Shown here: piece after piece, positions 1 through 12,179 of the stretch
How positions within the stretch are numbered: position 1 is the stretch's first letter
Layout of the letters: every line of letters starts with the position of its first letter
From: Prinsepia uniflora
Taxonomy: Eukaryota; Streptophyta; Magnoliopsida; Rosales; Rosaceae
NCBI GenBank assembly: GCA_032719365.1
Contig: CM064861.1
Span: 82,270,863 to 82,334,862, forward strand
DNA length: 64,000 bases
Direction of reading: 5' to 3'
The notes under the pieces: generated by a model
The model's database searches: none
Told to the model about the DNA's origin: nothing
Seen by the model: the letters and a program-made list of their open reading frames with translations, nothing else
Translations under genes and position numbers: made by a program

Positions 1-560
1 AACCATTACCATTTATGACAGTAATTTCTTGTCAGTTTTTTAATTTAAAAAAAAAAAACACATTCCCTCTCCTTATGCTTCTAGACTCAAGTTAGTTACC
101 TTGATGTACACATGAATTGGTTTTTGATCAGTTAGAACAACCTCCATTTGTAGCCTATAAGTTCAACCTTGCTTCGTGACCATTACCTAATGAGGGATCA
201 TCTATTTAAAAGGAATATAGAAGTGTACTGTGTAGATGAGTTCTATTTAAAAGGATCATCTATTTCTAGCCTATATTTTTGTCGACTGCTTTTGTTTTGA
301 CTAGACAAGTTCGTTTTTTCTTCTTGAATCATTTACTTAGTCTGAAACAAATTAGGAGAGCAAACTCATATTTCTACATTTATGCATGAGAAGTATATAA
401 TCTATGGCATTAAGCATATAGATATATAGCCATTAATATCTCAGCAACCTGATTAGCTAGTTCACTTCAAGTAGCAACCTCCTACAACTGGAAACATTTA
501 CAAATGGTAAAGTGGTATTATATATATATGTCTGTAGGAACCTTGGCCAGAAACACATAC
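1..560. other. AT-rich flank, no exon recognised
   Basis: This stretch lies downstream of the last recognised formamidase exon, which ends at 561 with a GTATGT donor on the minus strand. I looked on the minus strand for the expected short C-terminal exon and found none. It is probably intron, with the final exon beyond the left edge. It contains only A/T runs such as the one near 49-58. Confidence 0.5.
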
Positions 561-3014
561 CTGGTCAGAGATAGCTATTGGGATCGCTAGGGTTGCAACA
601 GCATTGGGAGAGTCAACTATTCCAGAAATTCTTCCCTCACATGGGCAGCATGACAACAGAAGGTAGCTCTGATACATTACAGGTCCTAATCAGTGTCGAA
701 TGCTAAAATAATTGTTTGTGACTGAGTTTTGCGGTATTGAAAGGGATCAAAAACCTGTTCTTTGGAGTATCCAAATTTAGTAAGGTAGTCAATAGCATTG
801 AGTACTGCTCGCTTGTAAGCAACAGTTGCATCTAGGTAATGCTGCTTCCCACTCTCGTCAACGCTGATGCCCTCAAATACCAACCACTCTGAGAATCTTG
901 GCTCAATTGGCCCTATCTCAAAGATCTGATTCACATGAAGAGGAGTAGGCCCCATTGGTGTAAGGTATTCTTTCATTCCGCCCCTTATAATTTCACACCT
1001 AATAACAGATCATATAAGCTAGACTGTGAATTATGTGTCATGTTATGTTGTATGCAAAAGTAGAAACTCTAGTTTTTATAACCATCTCCAGTCTTTGCTT
1101 GACAAAGCCTCTAGTTTGGTAATTAATATTTATAGACGAGATGTGAAAATTTTACTTGAGCTCCAGGAAACCACTCATCTCAATTGCCCCACAGAAGGAG
1201 ATTTCACCATCCCCCTGGGAAAAGTGCATGTCACCAGTACTGAGATTTGCTCCTTCGATGAATACTGGAAGGTATATCTTTGAACCACTACTAAGATTTT
1301 TTATGTCACAATTGACACCATTTTCTCTCCCTGGAATTGTTCTTGCAGCCTCTGTTGCTATCTTTTTCCATTCGCGAGTGCCCTCTTTGATCTATATGTA
1401 TAACCATGACATGTTAGCATAACTATTGTCTATGTGCAGTAGGCTGCAGAATTTTTGTAGTCTTGTTGGGAATTTTTTTTCCATCTTTTTTTTTAATACC
1501 ATAACAAGATTTTAATGTAGTATACCCCTCCCAGAACGCGACCTTTTGTTGCTGGTAGGTTAGCGAATGGTCGTTGATGCAAAACCTCAAATAGTTTAAT
1601 AGACTTGTGTCCATGTTCTTCAAATTCTCTCTCCCTTTCATTCCATATATTCAGAAGGTCCATCGATGGTGCTGTTCCAACTATTCCAGGGTGGGTTAAA
1701 CCTGGGAATCTTACTCCTGCCAGCATTTGATAGGCTTACATAAACACTTTTTTTTTTTTATCTGAACTTACATAAACAGTAGGGAAGAGTATCTTAATGA
1801 ATCTTATACTAACATGGCCAGCGGAAGGAAAGGAAATGGGTTTAGAATTCACCTGGTATCTGAGGGGAAGGCATATATCCCTTCAAAATACCAAATAGCT
1901 TTGGTTGCACAAGGAAAATGGTCAGTCAGAAACCCTCCTCCATTCTCTCTGTCAAAGGTTGCTGTGAAACCCCATTCATCGCCTGGAAGAGGACCCAAGT
2001 TGCATATCTCAACTGCCAGTAGATCACCCGGCTTTGCTGGAGTGCCATCCTTGTCAAAAACTCTGATTGGTCCACTGAGGTAATGAACCTGAACCAGTTT
2101 TAAAAATTATTATTTCTTACACTAAATTACCATTCTAGATCTGAAGTGGATCCTATACGTATGTTGTTCACATGTTTTCTGTTGGTCTAGAACTTTTTTA
2201 GGGTAAGTTGTATGTTCATAGACTTAAATTAAGGGGTTATAGTTAAATAGGAAAAGTCCATACTTACAGTTGAGAGGTCTACTAGTCTTGGAGTCCGACG
2301 AGCCATAGATGAAATAGTGAAGAAACAGGGACCGTAAGTGCTTTATACTTACTATTAGCAATATGGAAAAAAAACAAAAATCCATTGTAGGAAGAGGAAG
2401 GACATTAATGCCCATACAACTGTTAGATGACAAATGGAGATGACTGACATATTTTTTCCTAGGGTCTCCATTTACCTTTCAACATAGGAAAAATACGACA
2501 AAATAATTTGCTTATTTTTAATCAGGCTGACTAATCAAGGCATTAGAAGTTATAGGCTTGGTAATATGAAATTAGAACCATATTTGTCTTTTTTTTTTCC
2601 TCTCATATATTAGTTAGTTTACTTTCTGTAGAAACTTTCATAATACACTTCAATCATATTATATGACCGAAGCTGATTGTTTATGCATGACTTTGAAATT
2701 ATTGATGATGTTTGGTTAAAAAGTATTAACTACATGATACTCTGCACATGCCATTAATATCAAATCTTTGTTCTTCCGAACTTTATGGAACTTACAATGG
2801 AAGGGTTGGCATGTTTGATGTCCTCTGCAGTGTACTCTTTGGTAATACCACCCCCACTGAAATCCACCATCTCAACCCGAAATACCTCTCCTGCTCTAAC
2901 TTCTGCCACGGGTGGTATGTCTGGGTGCCACCGGTTGTGAAGTGGAAGCTTCTGTTCCCATGGCTTCTTCTTCACATCTATTGGAATCACCAGTCTTGGT
3001 CCATAAGATGCCAT
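561..3014 (-). CDS. acetamidase/formamidase-family gene, six exons, 3' end missing from window
   Basis: Formamidase-like amidohydrolase (FmdA/AmdA family), expected to hydrolyse formamide or short amides to ammonia and the acid. Exons read on the minus strand: 3014-2796 (starts MASYGPRLVIPIDVKKKPW), 2088-1853, 1716-1526, 1391-1156, 998-755 and 668-561, all with GT-AG borders. Recognisable family blocks are HNRWHPDIPPVAEV in exon 1, LPGDEWGFTATFDRENGGGF in exon 2, RFPGLTHPGIVGTAPSM in exon 3, FSQGDGEISFCGAIEMSGF in exon 4 and LLLSCCPCEGRISGIVDSPN in exon 6. About 411 codons are present; plant homologues are roughly 450 residues, so a short C-terminal exon is missing. ATG 3014 was chosen because it matches the family start; an in-frame ATG at 3140 would add 42 unusual residues. 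Phases agree at every junction except exon 2/exon 3, where exon 2 (236 nt) ends in the wrong phase for the normal acceptor. An AG 7 nt downstream would restore frame. It may be a functional variant, a young pseudogene or a base error. Confidence 0.9.
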
Positions 3015-5129
3015 GAAACTGCCCAACTTTTGCTGTTTTGGTTTTCTGTGTTTCTTTTTCGATTTTGTGGAAGGCAATTGGGAAAGGTAAGGTAAATTAT
3101 ATGCAAAGATTCTTGTTGTGGCTGAAGTCATCATACGCACCTTTCACCACTTAGTCATGCTTTTCTTTTTCATTGAAGTGGATGGACCTTTTTGAAATTG
3201 ATTGACATTTTGTCCCACTTTTCTATGTGCACTTATCTTTGCAGTCTATTTCTCATTTCTACTCTAACTAATCTACTTATCTTTGAAGTCTATTTTTCAA
3301 TTCTACTCTAACTAATCTACCTATAGATAATCTCATTTCTACTTAATTTTTTTTTTATTTTTTTCTTTTACTATATACTGGATTGTTTTAGGATCTAAAT
3401 GATCATTTATAGCTTAGACTAAGTTTGTGGTCTTGATCAAAGTTTTTTTTTTTAAAAAAAGTGTAAATTTATAGCGTACAACTTGTGTTTAATAAAAAAA
3501 GAATATTCTATATGAAAAAGCGTTTTTATTTTTGAATAGCCATGAGAGGTTCAACACAAGAGTTCTTTGCTAAGTACATTGGAAATTTTTTAGCCGCAGA
3601 TTAAGAATAATCAATGCACTTAGGAAACTTTATCTTATCTTGACCTATGTGGTTAATTTTGATTGGCCTTTGGTTTCACTCAAACACAGTACACTTCGAT
3701 GGAACATCTAAAATAACTTCATGTTGAAATTCTGTACTGCGGAAGCCCAATTTGATTGTTTTCATGGGCGAATAGGTTAATCGCATATTGATCTAAATCT
3801 TAAAGTGAGGACGATTTTGATTAAGGTGCTGATCCATTCAGGGTTTTGGGATGGGATGTATAATTGGCTTTGTGATCACCCTAGTTGCCTCCTTAGAGGA
3901 CCCCACAAATGGGAATCTCTAGGACTTCCAGGAGGACTTGAGCTTCTGTTTGTTCTTATGGAGAAATTGTTGCTCTCTTTTAATTAATGGCTGGTCCCAA
4001 ACAGCTGTGCTTGTAGGGTATATGATAATTCCATTAGGATTATGATGTGTAAACTAGAGACTACAGAGATCGTATTATTATTGACATGATTACATCAGAA
4101 TGAAAGCACCCTTATCCCAATGTTATCTGAACTTAGATGAGTGTTTATGGGATTGTATCAAAGAATTCATGTGAACTTTGTAGTATTTTGTCATTTTACT
4201 TTTTATTTTTAATAAATTCGGTTCAATTTTATATTAATTTCTAAGTCAAAATTATAAAGTGACGAGTTTATAATTAGACTCTTTTGAAATAATTCCGTTA
4301 ATATTTCTTTGTCCAGCTAAGCCTAAGGAGCATTATCACATTTTTTCAGCTGCACCAGGTTTATATTGTTTTATTGAGTATATGAATATAAAACATTAGT
4401 TACGTGTGAATTATTATTTTATTTTTTTGATTTAAGGGGAGGGAATTTTTTGGAAATTATCCATTTAAAATGTTATTGGGATTCGAACTTGAAATCAATT
4501 GTTTACAAATCAATACTATAACCAATTAAATTAGATTCACTTGATAGTACGTGTGAGTATTTGATACCGAACATATTATTATTAAAAATAAAAAGGGGTT
4601 CAATATTTTCAATAAACAGCAATACAATTATGATGGTGTCATTTCTAGCTCTCCTCGGGTCCAAAACAAAGTGCAAGTGCGAACGAACAATGCCTCCAAA
4701 GAAAATAGGGTAGCGTACGGAATTGGACTCATTGTCAAATGTCCCCATCATACACTTACACTCCGCTCTGGTCACCAATCTTCACTGTTCAACCAGGCCC
4801 AAAGTTATTGGAATAGTTGCTGCTCATGCATACTGATTTTTCTTACCTTCTTCGTGTTATTTTAGTGCAAAAAACTATATTTACGACTAATTCAGTTACG
4901 TGAAATTAAGAAGCTAATGATTTAACTTACAATTCAGTGGTATAATTCTCTTTAAAAAAATTATGTGATAAAAAAGTATTTATGTGGTATTTTATAAGAA
5001 ACAAAATAGGTATATTATTTTAATAAATATCTTCTATTAAAACGAGGATTGAGTAGTTATTGCGCAATGATAACAAAACATGTCTTTCACGATTGCCATC
5101 ATGGTTTATCCTGATAAAGTTAAATCCAC
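3015..5129. other. intergenic, upstream of the formamidase gene
   Basis: No coding exon with credible splice sites or protein similarity was seen. The DNA is AT-rich with several homopolymer runs (for example T/A runs near 3443-3460). Open frames here are short and composition-driven. The formamidase promoter should lie immediately right of 3014, but no clear TATA box could be fixed. A tRNA-like remnant is listed separately at 4473-4537. Confidence 0.5.
4473..4537 (-). repeat. tRNA-derived remnant (possible SINE piece or tRNA pseudogene)
   Basis: On the minus strand the order is a D-arm-like TTGGTTATAG, an anticodon-arm-like stretch with loop TTTGTAA (reads as TGT, Thr-type), and a T-arm/B-box AGTTCGAATCCC. 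That is the order of a tRNA body, but the acceptor stem does not pair and the D arm is poor. A decayed tRNA-derived SINE head is more likely than a working tRNA. No A-tail or target duplication was found. Confidence 0.3.
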
Positions 5130-5983
5130 ATTTGAGAGAGGGAATGCCTTTTTTTCTTTTTTTTTTCCTTGTTAAATTAATCTAATAAGAATTTTATTAA
5201 TAAATAAACATTACAATGTAATAAAAATTTATCAGAAGAATTTAAAGGGACTTAAATATACATACAAACAATATCAAATTTATGTGCGTATAAATCTAAA
5301 ATCGTAAACTTAAACAACCCAAAAGTAACCCTAGATTTAAAACATGGAAAACTGTTATCGTCCAATCCGTCGCTATCAATTGTTGCACGAGTTGCCACGA
5401 ACCAATAAACACTGAACTATCAAAAGTAAAGTAAGTGAAAGTGAAACCAAAAAAATCAGCAGAAAATACGGATGAGCATGTTATCCGCGCAAGAGGTGCT
5501 CCCCTCCCATAATCTAGGAAGACTTCAGAAATTTCCAAAGGAGGAGAGGGAAAAATATCCACAGTGGAAGGGGCTAGAAACACCTTACAAAGGGCGGAGG
5601 ACATAGCCAAAATCAGATAATAAACTTAGCAGAAAAAAAAAGTCCAAAAAAAAAGAAAGAAAAAACAAAAAAACAAAAAAACAAAAAAAAAAACAAATAA
5701 GAAAGAAAAAATAACTGGAAAAGCAACTAAAGAAACTAAAAACCAGCTTCAGAACTCTTCAGCCATGCGCAGATCCGAGAGCTGCAGCAAGCTAAGAGTA
5801 GATCGAAAGCTGCAGCAACCCCACAAGTTGTGGCAAACCAGCAGTCCGCCCCACACCTCACCTTCGCGGTCTACCGCCGTACAAAAAGCCAATAACCTCC
5901 ATAAATAGAAGAAGTAGGAGGTCCCCTCCTGATCTATTAAACTATTAATACACATAGATTTCTTAAAACGACAAAAAAGTACA
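5130..5983. other. unassigned segment with A-rich tract
   Basis: No gene is recognised. A long A-rich tract with scattered C, G and T occupies about 5628-5714, flanked by moderately GC-richer sequence at 5455-5600 and 5750-5900. The longest frame (minus strand, 5296-5610) resembles no protein known to me and has no supporting splice signals. The A-rich tract could be the tail of an old retroposon, but no target duplication was located. Confidence 0.3.
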
Positions 5984-5991
5984 ATTGTATA

Positions 5992-6436
5992 CGGTGGCGG
6001 AGCCACTTAAAGTATTTTTCTGGTACAATCTATATGTATATGCAATTATAGTAGTATTGTTATAATTTTGATCTTATATTTTTTATTTTCCTATGAAAAT
6101 ATCAAATATTATTTAATTATTACTTATTAAGTACCGAAATTTGAGTGGATAAATAATTATTTTGCAGATTTTTATGTATTGAAATAGAAAATAACAAAAC
6201 TAATATTGAAAAATGAATAAACATATACTCATGAAATTCTCTAAATCATTGCCATTATATATATTATTATTTTTATTTTTGTTGTCATTCCAATTGTCTT
6301 TATAAAATTTCTTTCATAATTTTAATCTTTTTCATGATGGGATCAGAACATTATTACAAAATTATTTCGATCATAAATACTCTTAGCATTATTTATAAAA
6401 TGCCCCCACTGACCTGAATTTCTAGCTACGCCACTG
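5992..6436. mobile_element. hAT-like MITE, 445 bp
   Basis: The ends are imperfect terminal inverted repeats: CGGTGGCGGAGCCA on the left, and TAGCTACGCCACTG on the right, whose complement is CAGTGGCGTAGCTA (11 of 14 positions agree). The element is flanked by an 8-bp duplication with one mismatch, ATTGTATA (5984-5991) and ATCGTATA (6437-6444). An 8-bp duplication and GTGGCG-type ends are typical of hAT non-autonomous elements in plants. The interior is AT-rich and non-coding. Confidence 0.7.
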
Positions 6437-6444
6437 ATCGTATA

Positions 6445-8043
6445 TTCGTTTATATAAATAACTGATATTGATGATATTTCACGTCACAATGTTTTTATCA
6501 TGAGTCACATTTGACTAGAAAACTTATTGTTATTAAAGCCTTTTGCTCTCCTCAAATTACGTAGGAATGATAATTTTCGACACGACTTAATAACTAAATC
6601 GAATTTGAGTTGGTTAAGTCATGGTCAACACGATTATTAAATGAGACTTCAAATTGAATCATATGAATAAAATAGAATTTAAGACACATTACGGACCCAA
6701 TATAACCTAACATCCTACCCATTGTTACGTGTTGTGTTGCAATGCTTGGAGAGGTAGCTCTTTCATAACTCGTGAGTGAGTGAGTGAGGCTGAAAATGAC
6801 AACCACAATAACCAAATACTAAATACTAAGTAGGTTTTAGTCGGTCTTCTTCCGTGTTTGTGTTTTTGCTTGGAAATTGTGGACACCTGCAAGTTGGAGG
6901 TTGACATGCCCCACCCCTACTCCCCCCCGCCCCCTCCGGTGAGGGTGTAGCCGTATACGGATAAGATGGCCACGTCTGCCACACTAAGACCACTCCAATT
7001 TCTTCCACATTTTCCCACCTCTATTTACTTACTTACTTCTAACTGTGAGTCAACAAAATTACAGTTTCATACCATGGCATTTTTCTTTGCTACTTCTAAT
7101 CAGTCGATCATTTTCTTATTTGGTTATACATTGAAGGTGATTGGGTATTTGAGCCACTCAATTCTTATCCGAACTTGTATCTATACCCTCTGGGCTTGGC
7201 GTATATGCATGACTTATTACATTATCAGTTACTAAAAGATCTAATTGTACTGCCTAATATTGCATGCAATCGATCATGATGACTTCATTTTATTTCCCTC
7301 TTCATTATTGTATAAGCTAGAGCTAGTCTGAATAATTATAGCCACCTACCTCACTTAATTATCTCAGTTTGATTTGTCCTTGGATCGAGATCCAGAAAAT
7401 GTTGAGAAAATCTTTTCATATAAAGAAACGTACAAGACAAACTCATGTATCACTTTCTTACTGGTATGCCACCGATTCCAGAGTTTCTGTTATAAATAAT
7501 AATTTGATTTGTTAGACACCATAATCATACTTATCACGAGTAATACAGAGTTTATGAGTAATGATCGAGATGATGTTTTCTTCCCCCAACTGAATGAATC
7601 CTTTTTTCCTCTCATTATTTTATAAAACCAGAGAATTATATTATTCCTCTACCTATTACAATTGATGCTATTATCTTTTTCTTTTTTTTTTATAGGGGAC
7701 AAAAACTTATATATGCCGCCATGACTAGGTTCCATAATAATATTACTCCACATTTCACAACAATAAGGGTAACTATAAGGCTATTAAGGTAGGCCAATTA
7801 GGCCGGCATAGTAAATATAGGAGACCAAGGAGAAGTTTAGGCAAAGCAGTATACAATCGTTCTTTTCACATATTGACATAGTGAACGATAATGGAATGGC
7901 TTAAATTCATTGGGCCACTGCTCCCAGGCATGAAGTTGACCGGGCTAAAAAAAATGTCTTCGATTGGCAAAATGAAACTAGCCGGTCGCGCATGGTTTGT
8001 CGAGCAATCTGATCTCAAAAAGCTAACATATCTTACTTGACAA
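6445..8043. other. intergenic, nothing recognised
   Basis: AT-rich DNA with a C-rich patch near 6910-6945. Short open frames at 6594-7235 lack family similarity, splice context or codon bias. No RNA gene was recognised. Confidence 0.45.
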
Positions 8044-8051
8044 GGGCAGAG

Positions 8052-8842
8052 CAGGGCCGTCCCAAGCCAAATGGAGGCCTAAGGCAAAAATATAATTAGG
8101 CTTTTTGGTTTAATATTTAAATATAAATAAATAATATATATTTTTAATTAATTTAGTTTGAATGTCATTCATAAATTTACTTTTAGAATGCAAAATTGTC
8201 TATTAATGTTTGTATTTCATTTACTTTTTTTTAGTCAAATGTATTTCATTTGCTTGCTTGGTAGTTTTGGAAGAATGTCAATTAATTTTTATAGAAATAA
8301 AATAACAATTTTGAAAAGAAAAAAATAGAATAAAACTAACTTAGAAAAATCAAACGTGTCATTATATTTTTTCTCAACATATATAGCAATAAAAATAATT
8401 CTAACAAAAGGAAAGATCTCAAGTTTAAATTGGGTCTTTCTTATATATAGAATAAATTATAGAAATTAGAGATTGAAATTTGAAAAGGAGATTTATAACA
8501 AACTATTAAAAATTTAGAATATATAAATTGACAAGGAGAGTAGAATCTAGGCTAAGAATATATGGATCAAAATGAAAGGAAATAAAAGAAAGAGGAAATT
8601 TTTTTGAGGCCTCTAACATTTTCATGCACACAATCCAATATAAATTGTTTTAAAAAAAATTTGAGGCCTCCAACATTTGCATGTGCATAGCCTAATATAA
8701 AAATTCTCTTTTGGATAGATTTTTAGTTTATTTTTTTTATTTTTTTATATATATTAATAAGGGTGAGATAAAATGTGGCTTTTTTTTTCAAAATGTGGCC
8801 CAAGGCACAAGTCTTGCCTGCTTTGCGCTTGGGCCTGCCATG
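8052..8842. mobile_element. hAT-like non-autonomous element, about 790 bp
   Basis: The left end reads CAGGGCCGTCCCAAGCC. The complement of the right end reads CATGGCAGGCCCAAGCG, so 13 of 17 positions agree. Flanks are GGCAGAGC (8045-8052) and GACAGAGC (8843-8850), an 8-bp near-duplicate; the exact boundary is ambiguous by one base. The interior has no ORF. Near 8607-8705 it holds two diverged copies of a segment beginning TTGAGGCCTC. The element is old, judging by the end divergence. Confidence 0.55.
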
Positions 8843-8867
8843 GACAGAGCTTTGGTTAGGTATAAAT

Positions 8868-11800
8868 TGATAGGACCGCCCCCGAAGGGACATTGATAAC
8901 CGTGCTCGGTTCTGCTCCCGTTGGGCAAGTCGACTGAAATTCCCAAAATTACCCTCAGTGCTTGCCAAACCAGGGATAGCCACACACGTATTCACTCATG
9001 CCTCCGCCTCTCGATCAGCCTCGATCAACGCGCCACGACCTGGAGGGTCCATAAAAACACAAAAGGTGTGAGTGGACAAAAAAAATAAATAAGTTTATAA
9101 AACAGTTACAGAAAGACATTTCTACCCTGCACGTAAAACCAATGCATGCATTCGAAAAATCATTTCGCAATCCGTTTCATTTCTAATACAAGAAAACCGT
9201 GTACAAAAATCAAATCATTTTCCTTTTCTTAACCTTCGGGTCTTAGCCCGCAATCATAAACACAGGGCCTCAGCCCAAAACCATGAATCAAATCCATCAA
9301 ACCATATAAACCGGGCCATTGCCCAACACATCCAAAACCATCGGAAATCGACAATACTTCAGAAGTCAATCAATCTGCTGGATCTCAAGTGCGCCCGAGT
9401 CTTTAAACTCAAAACCATGCGCATAATCAGGCCTTCCCGGGATCTCAACAAGTCTTTAAACTCAGAACATAATCAATAGGCCTCGGGGGATATCACAATA
9501 ACCAAGTCTTTAAACTCAAAACAGTAAGCGAGTCTTTAAACTCATCAAGGGCCCTCCCCCGTCATCAATTAACCGAGTCTTTAAACTCAAAACATTATCC
9601 AGCGATAGCACCGGGTCTTTAAACCCAAAACCATTTGTAAATCACAACAATCCAAGATCCATCGTGATCCAAATTCCAAATCCAATCCGAAATCACATTT
9701 TGTCATAACATGACTCATGTCCGAATTTCACATTCAAATCCCCAATCATATCCGTCATCCATTCCCGAATTCGAATTCGCAATAATGATTTCGTAAGCTA
9801 GCATCCGGAAACATCATCCCGAACCCAAATCCGGAAATCCACTTTCACGTTTCCGAAATCCGAATCTCATTCATCAAAATTACTTTTATGCCCTGGGCAT
9901 CAAGCCCGAAATCACCTTTTCCAAAATTCGTTTTAAATCTTTGAAATCATTTCAAATCCCAAAGTCAAATCAAATCACATTTCAAATTCCAAAGTCAAGG
10001 CATCAAAACCATGATCAAAACACAATATACTCGAAATCTCGTAAAACACACAAAACCGTAATAATCTCGAAATACGTGTCAAAACTGTAGGCCATACTCA
10101 CAATCATAATCAAAACATCCTTAAAACATCACACACACAAATCATGTAAAATCGTTCATCACACCATCATCAAAACATAAGAGGAACCATAGTCTCAAAA
10201 TACGTGCAGTTTCGTATTGCATATTAAAATATGTATAAATACGGAAATCGAAATCACCACAAGTCACAATCATAATCATAGCAATCATAGAAACATTTAT
10301 GCATGCATTAAATTTTTGAAAGCAAAGTCCACTCACACACCGTCCATAACGCTCGTTTTCGCGCTGCACGCGTTTCCGTAATTTTCGACATTTTTCAGAA
10401 ATCTCAAATCCTGTCCGAAATTATTCTTTAGTGTTACTAAGGACCCAAATAACATCATACTAATTTCCCATAATTTTCCGGGAATTAAACGTTAGTTAAA
10501 AACGTAACATAAACTTTCGGACCCTCGAAACAACATCGAAACGGTGTCCGATTAATTCGAAATCAACGCTAAAATGTTCGTTACATTGTGTAGGAAAAAA
10601 TTCGCGTTGAACTCACCTTGAGAATCGGACCCACGTGCCCGGCTGTGCGTAAAACTCACGCGCCTGCTACAGTACCTGCACAGTCGTCTTCCTCACCCGA
10701 CCAGCCTGCAAACAGGTTGTTCGACCCGCGCGATGACCCGTTTCAATCCTGCTCAAATCCAACTTGAATCCTTCAATTGAATCGTCAAATAGAACCGTTA
10801 GAGACCCAATTAACGTTCTGTAAACCTAATTACATGCATCAAGCCTTAAATCCAACATTTTTCTCAAGATCAAACACACTGACTTAACTTTCGAAACTCA
10901 CTCAAAACAGCTTGGTTTTCTACTTAAATGAGACAGAAGCTTCGTATGACCTACCCAAACATCAAACCGCATCCAATTTCAAGAAGTAGGTGGTCATCCT
11001 CAAGCTCGAACTTTTCCAGAAACTGGAACTTGTGTTCTTGGCCAAACCGCGATCAATTTCCTTCAAAGTTTGTACGGTTGCAATCTAAGTGAGTCCAGAA
11101 GATGATTTCTAACCTCAGTGTAGCTCCTTTCCCCTTACAAATCAAAATTCGATTTTCCCTCCAATTTTCACAATTTCCCCGAACTCTGTTTTCTCCCAAG
11201 CTCTCAGCCCTCTCTTGCTCAGAATGACTCTCAAAACACTCATATCTCTCTGTTAATCGAACCGTGCAGCAAACAAGTCATGGGAATCTCTTTGACTTCT
11301 CTGAAATTTTGTTTCCCGCACAGACCCAAAATCAATTCAAAAGAATGGTGCCCGTGCCTGGTTATCTGTCCCAGCCATACCAAGATGCTTCCATTACCTC
11401 AAAACCATTAAACAAGTCCTTGAATCAGAGAAAGGTTTAAACAATTCCTTGATCAGAGAGCAGATTAAACAATTGCACAACATTCCCACGGCTGTTTTGA
11501 ACTAGACCTTGGCAAATTACCATTTTTCCCTTCTGCACAAAATTACCAAAATGCCCCTTCTCATCCTAGACCCGTAACTCAACCGTCCGATGTTCGTTTT
11601 CAGCGTGCCGCCTGTCCATGGACTCAGGGAATCGAGACCTACCTAACGGTCCTAGAATTGTGTGGAAATCAGTTTTCAATCAAAAAGTCAACATTTCCCC
11701 CCCTTTCGTCCTAATTACGAAAATGCCCTTGAACCTCCGAACGTCATAACTTCCTCCTCGAATGTCGGAATCGGGCGTATCACCTGTCTATGAACTTGTG

Positions 11801-11947
11801 ACGTCCCGAACTACGTCACAGTCATCGGTCAAAGTTCGTTTGACCGCCCGAGCAAAAAGTCAACCGTTCGCCCATTACCTAGGGTCAAAATCGTCATTTT
11901 CTTCAAATTTTCCAAATTTCCCCTTTTTGAACGTCCGGGTCGTTACA
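8868..11947 (-). mobile_element. solo LTR, 3.08 kb, long-LTR gypsy family
   Basis: The segment begins TGATAGGACC and ends GGGTCGTTACA on the plus strand, so in the element's sense (minus) it starts TGTAACGACCC and ends CCTATCA. It is flanked by a perfect 5-bp duplication TAAAT (8863-8867 and 11948-11952) with no internal region, as expected of LTR-LTR recombination. It shares with the B, C and D LTRs the order of a TGACG/W-box block near the sense start, a CACGCGCC...CTACAGT stretch, and an array of inverted repeats (here GAGTCTTTAAACTC copies at about 9387-9625). Confidence 0.88.
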
Positions 11948-12179
11948 TAAATCTTAAACCATGCTCGACGATTTCACGTATTACGCCAGGTAAAATGTAA
12001 AATACAAGGTGAAACTTACCACCAAATTCAACTTCTTTAATTCCTCAATAGTTCACCAAATCTGTTATAATGTTGCCCAACGAAATATGGTTGTTCGTTG
12101 GGTAAGCCTACTTTAAGAATACAAGTTAGTTATACGAGACCGTGACTAACTGCCAAGTACTATATGGCTTTGCAAAGCC

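Noticed and set aside
3012..3140. N-terminal extension of the formamidase from ATG 3140
   Set aside because: The 42 extra residues are Lys/Ser-rich, not family-like and run through probable leader sequence. ATG 3014 fits the family start.
5296..5610. 104-codon frame with hydrophobic stretches on the minus strand
   Set aside because: No similarity, no splice context and no conserved neighbour; likely chance in AT-rich DNA.
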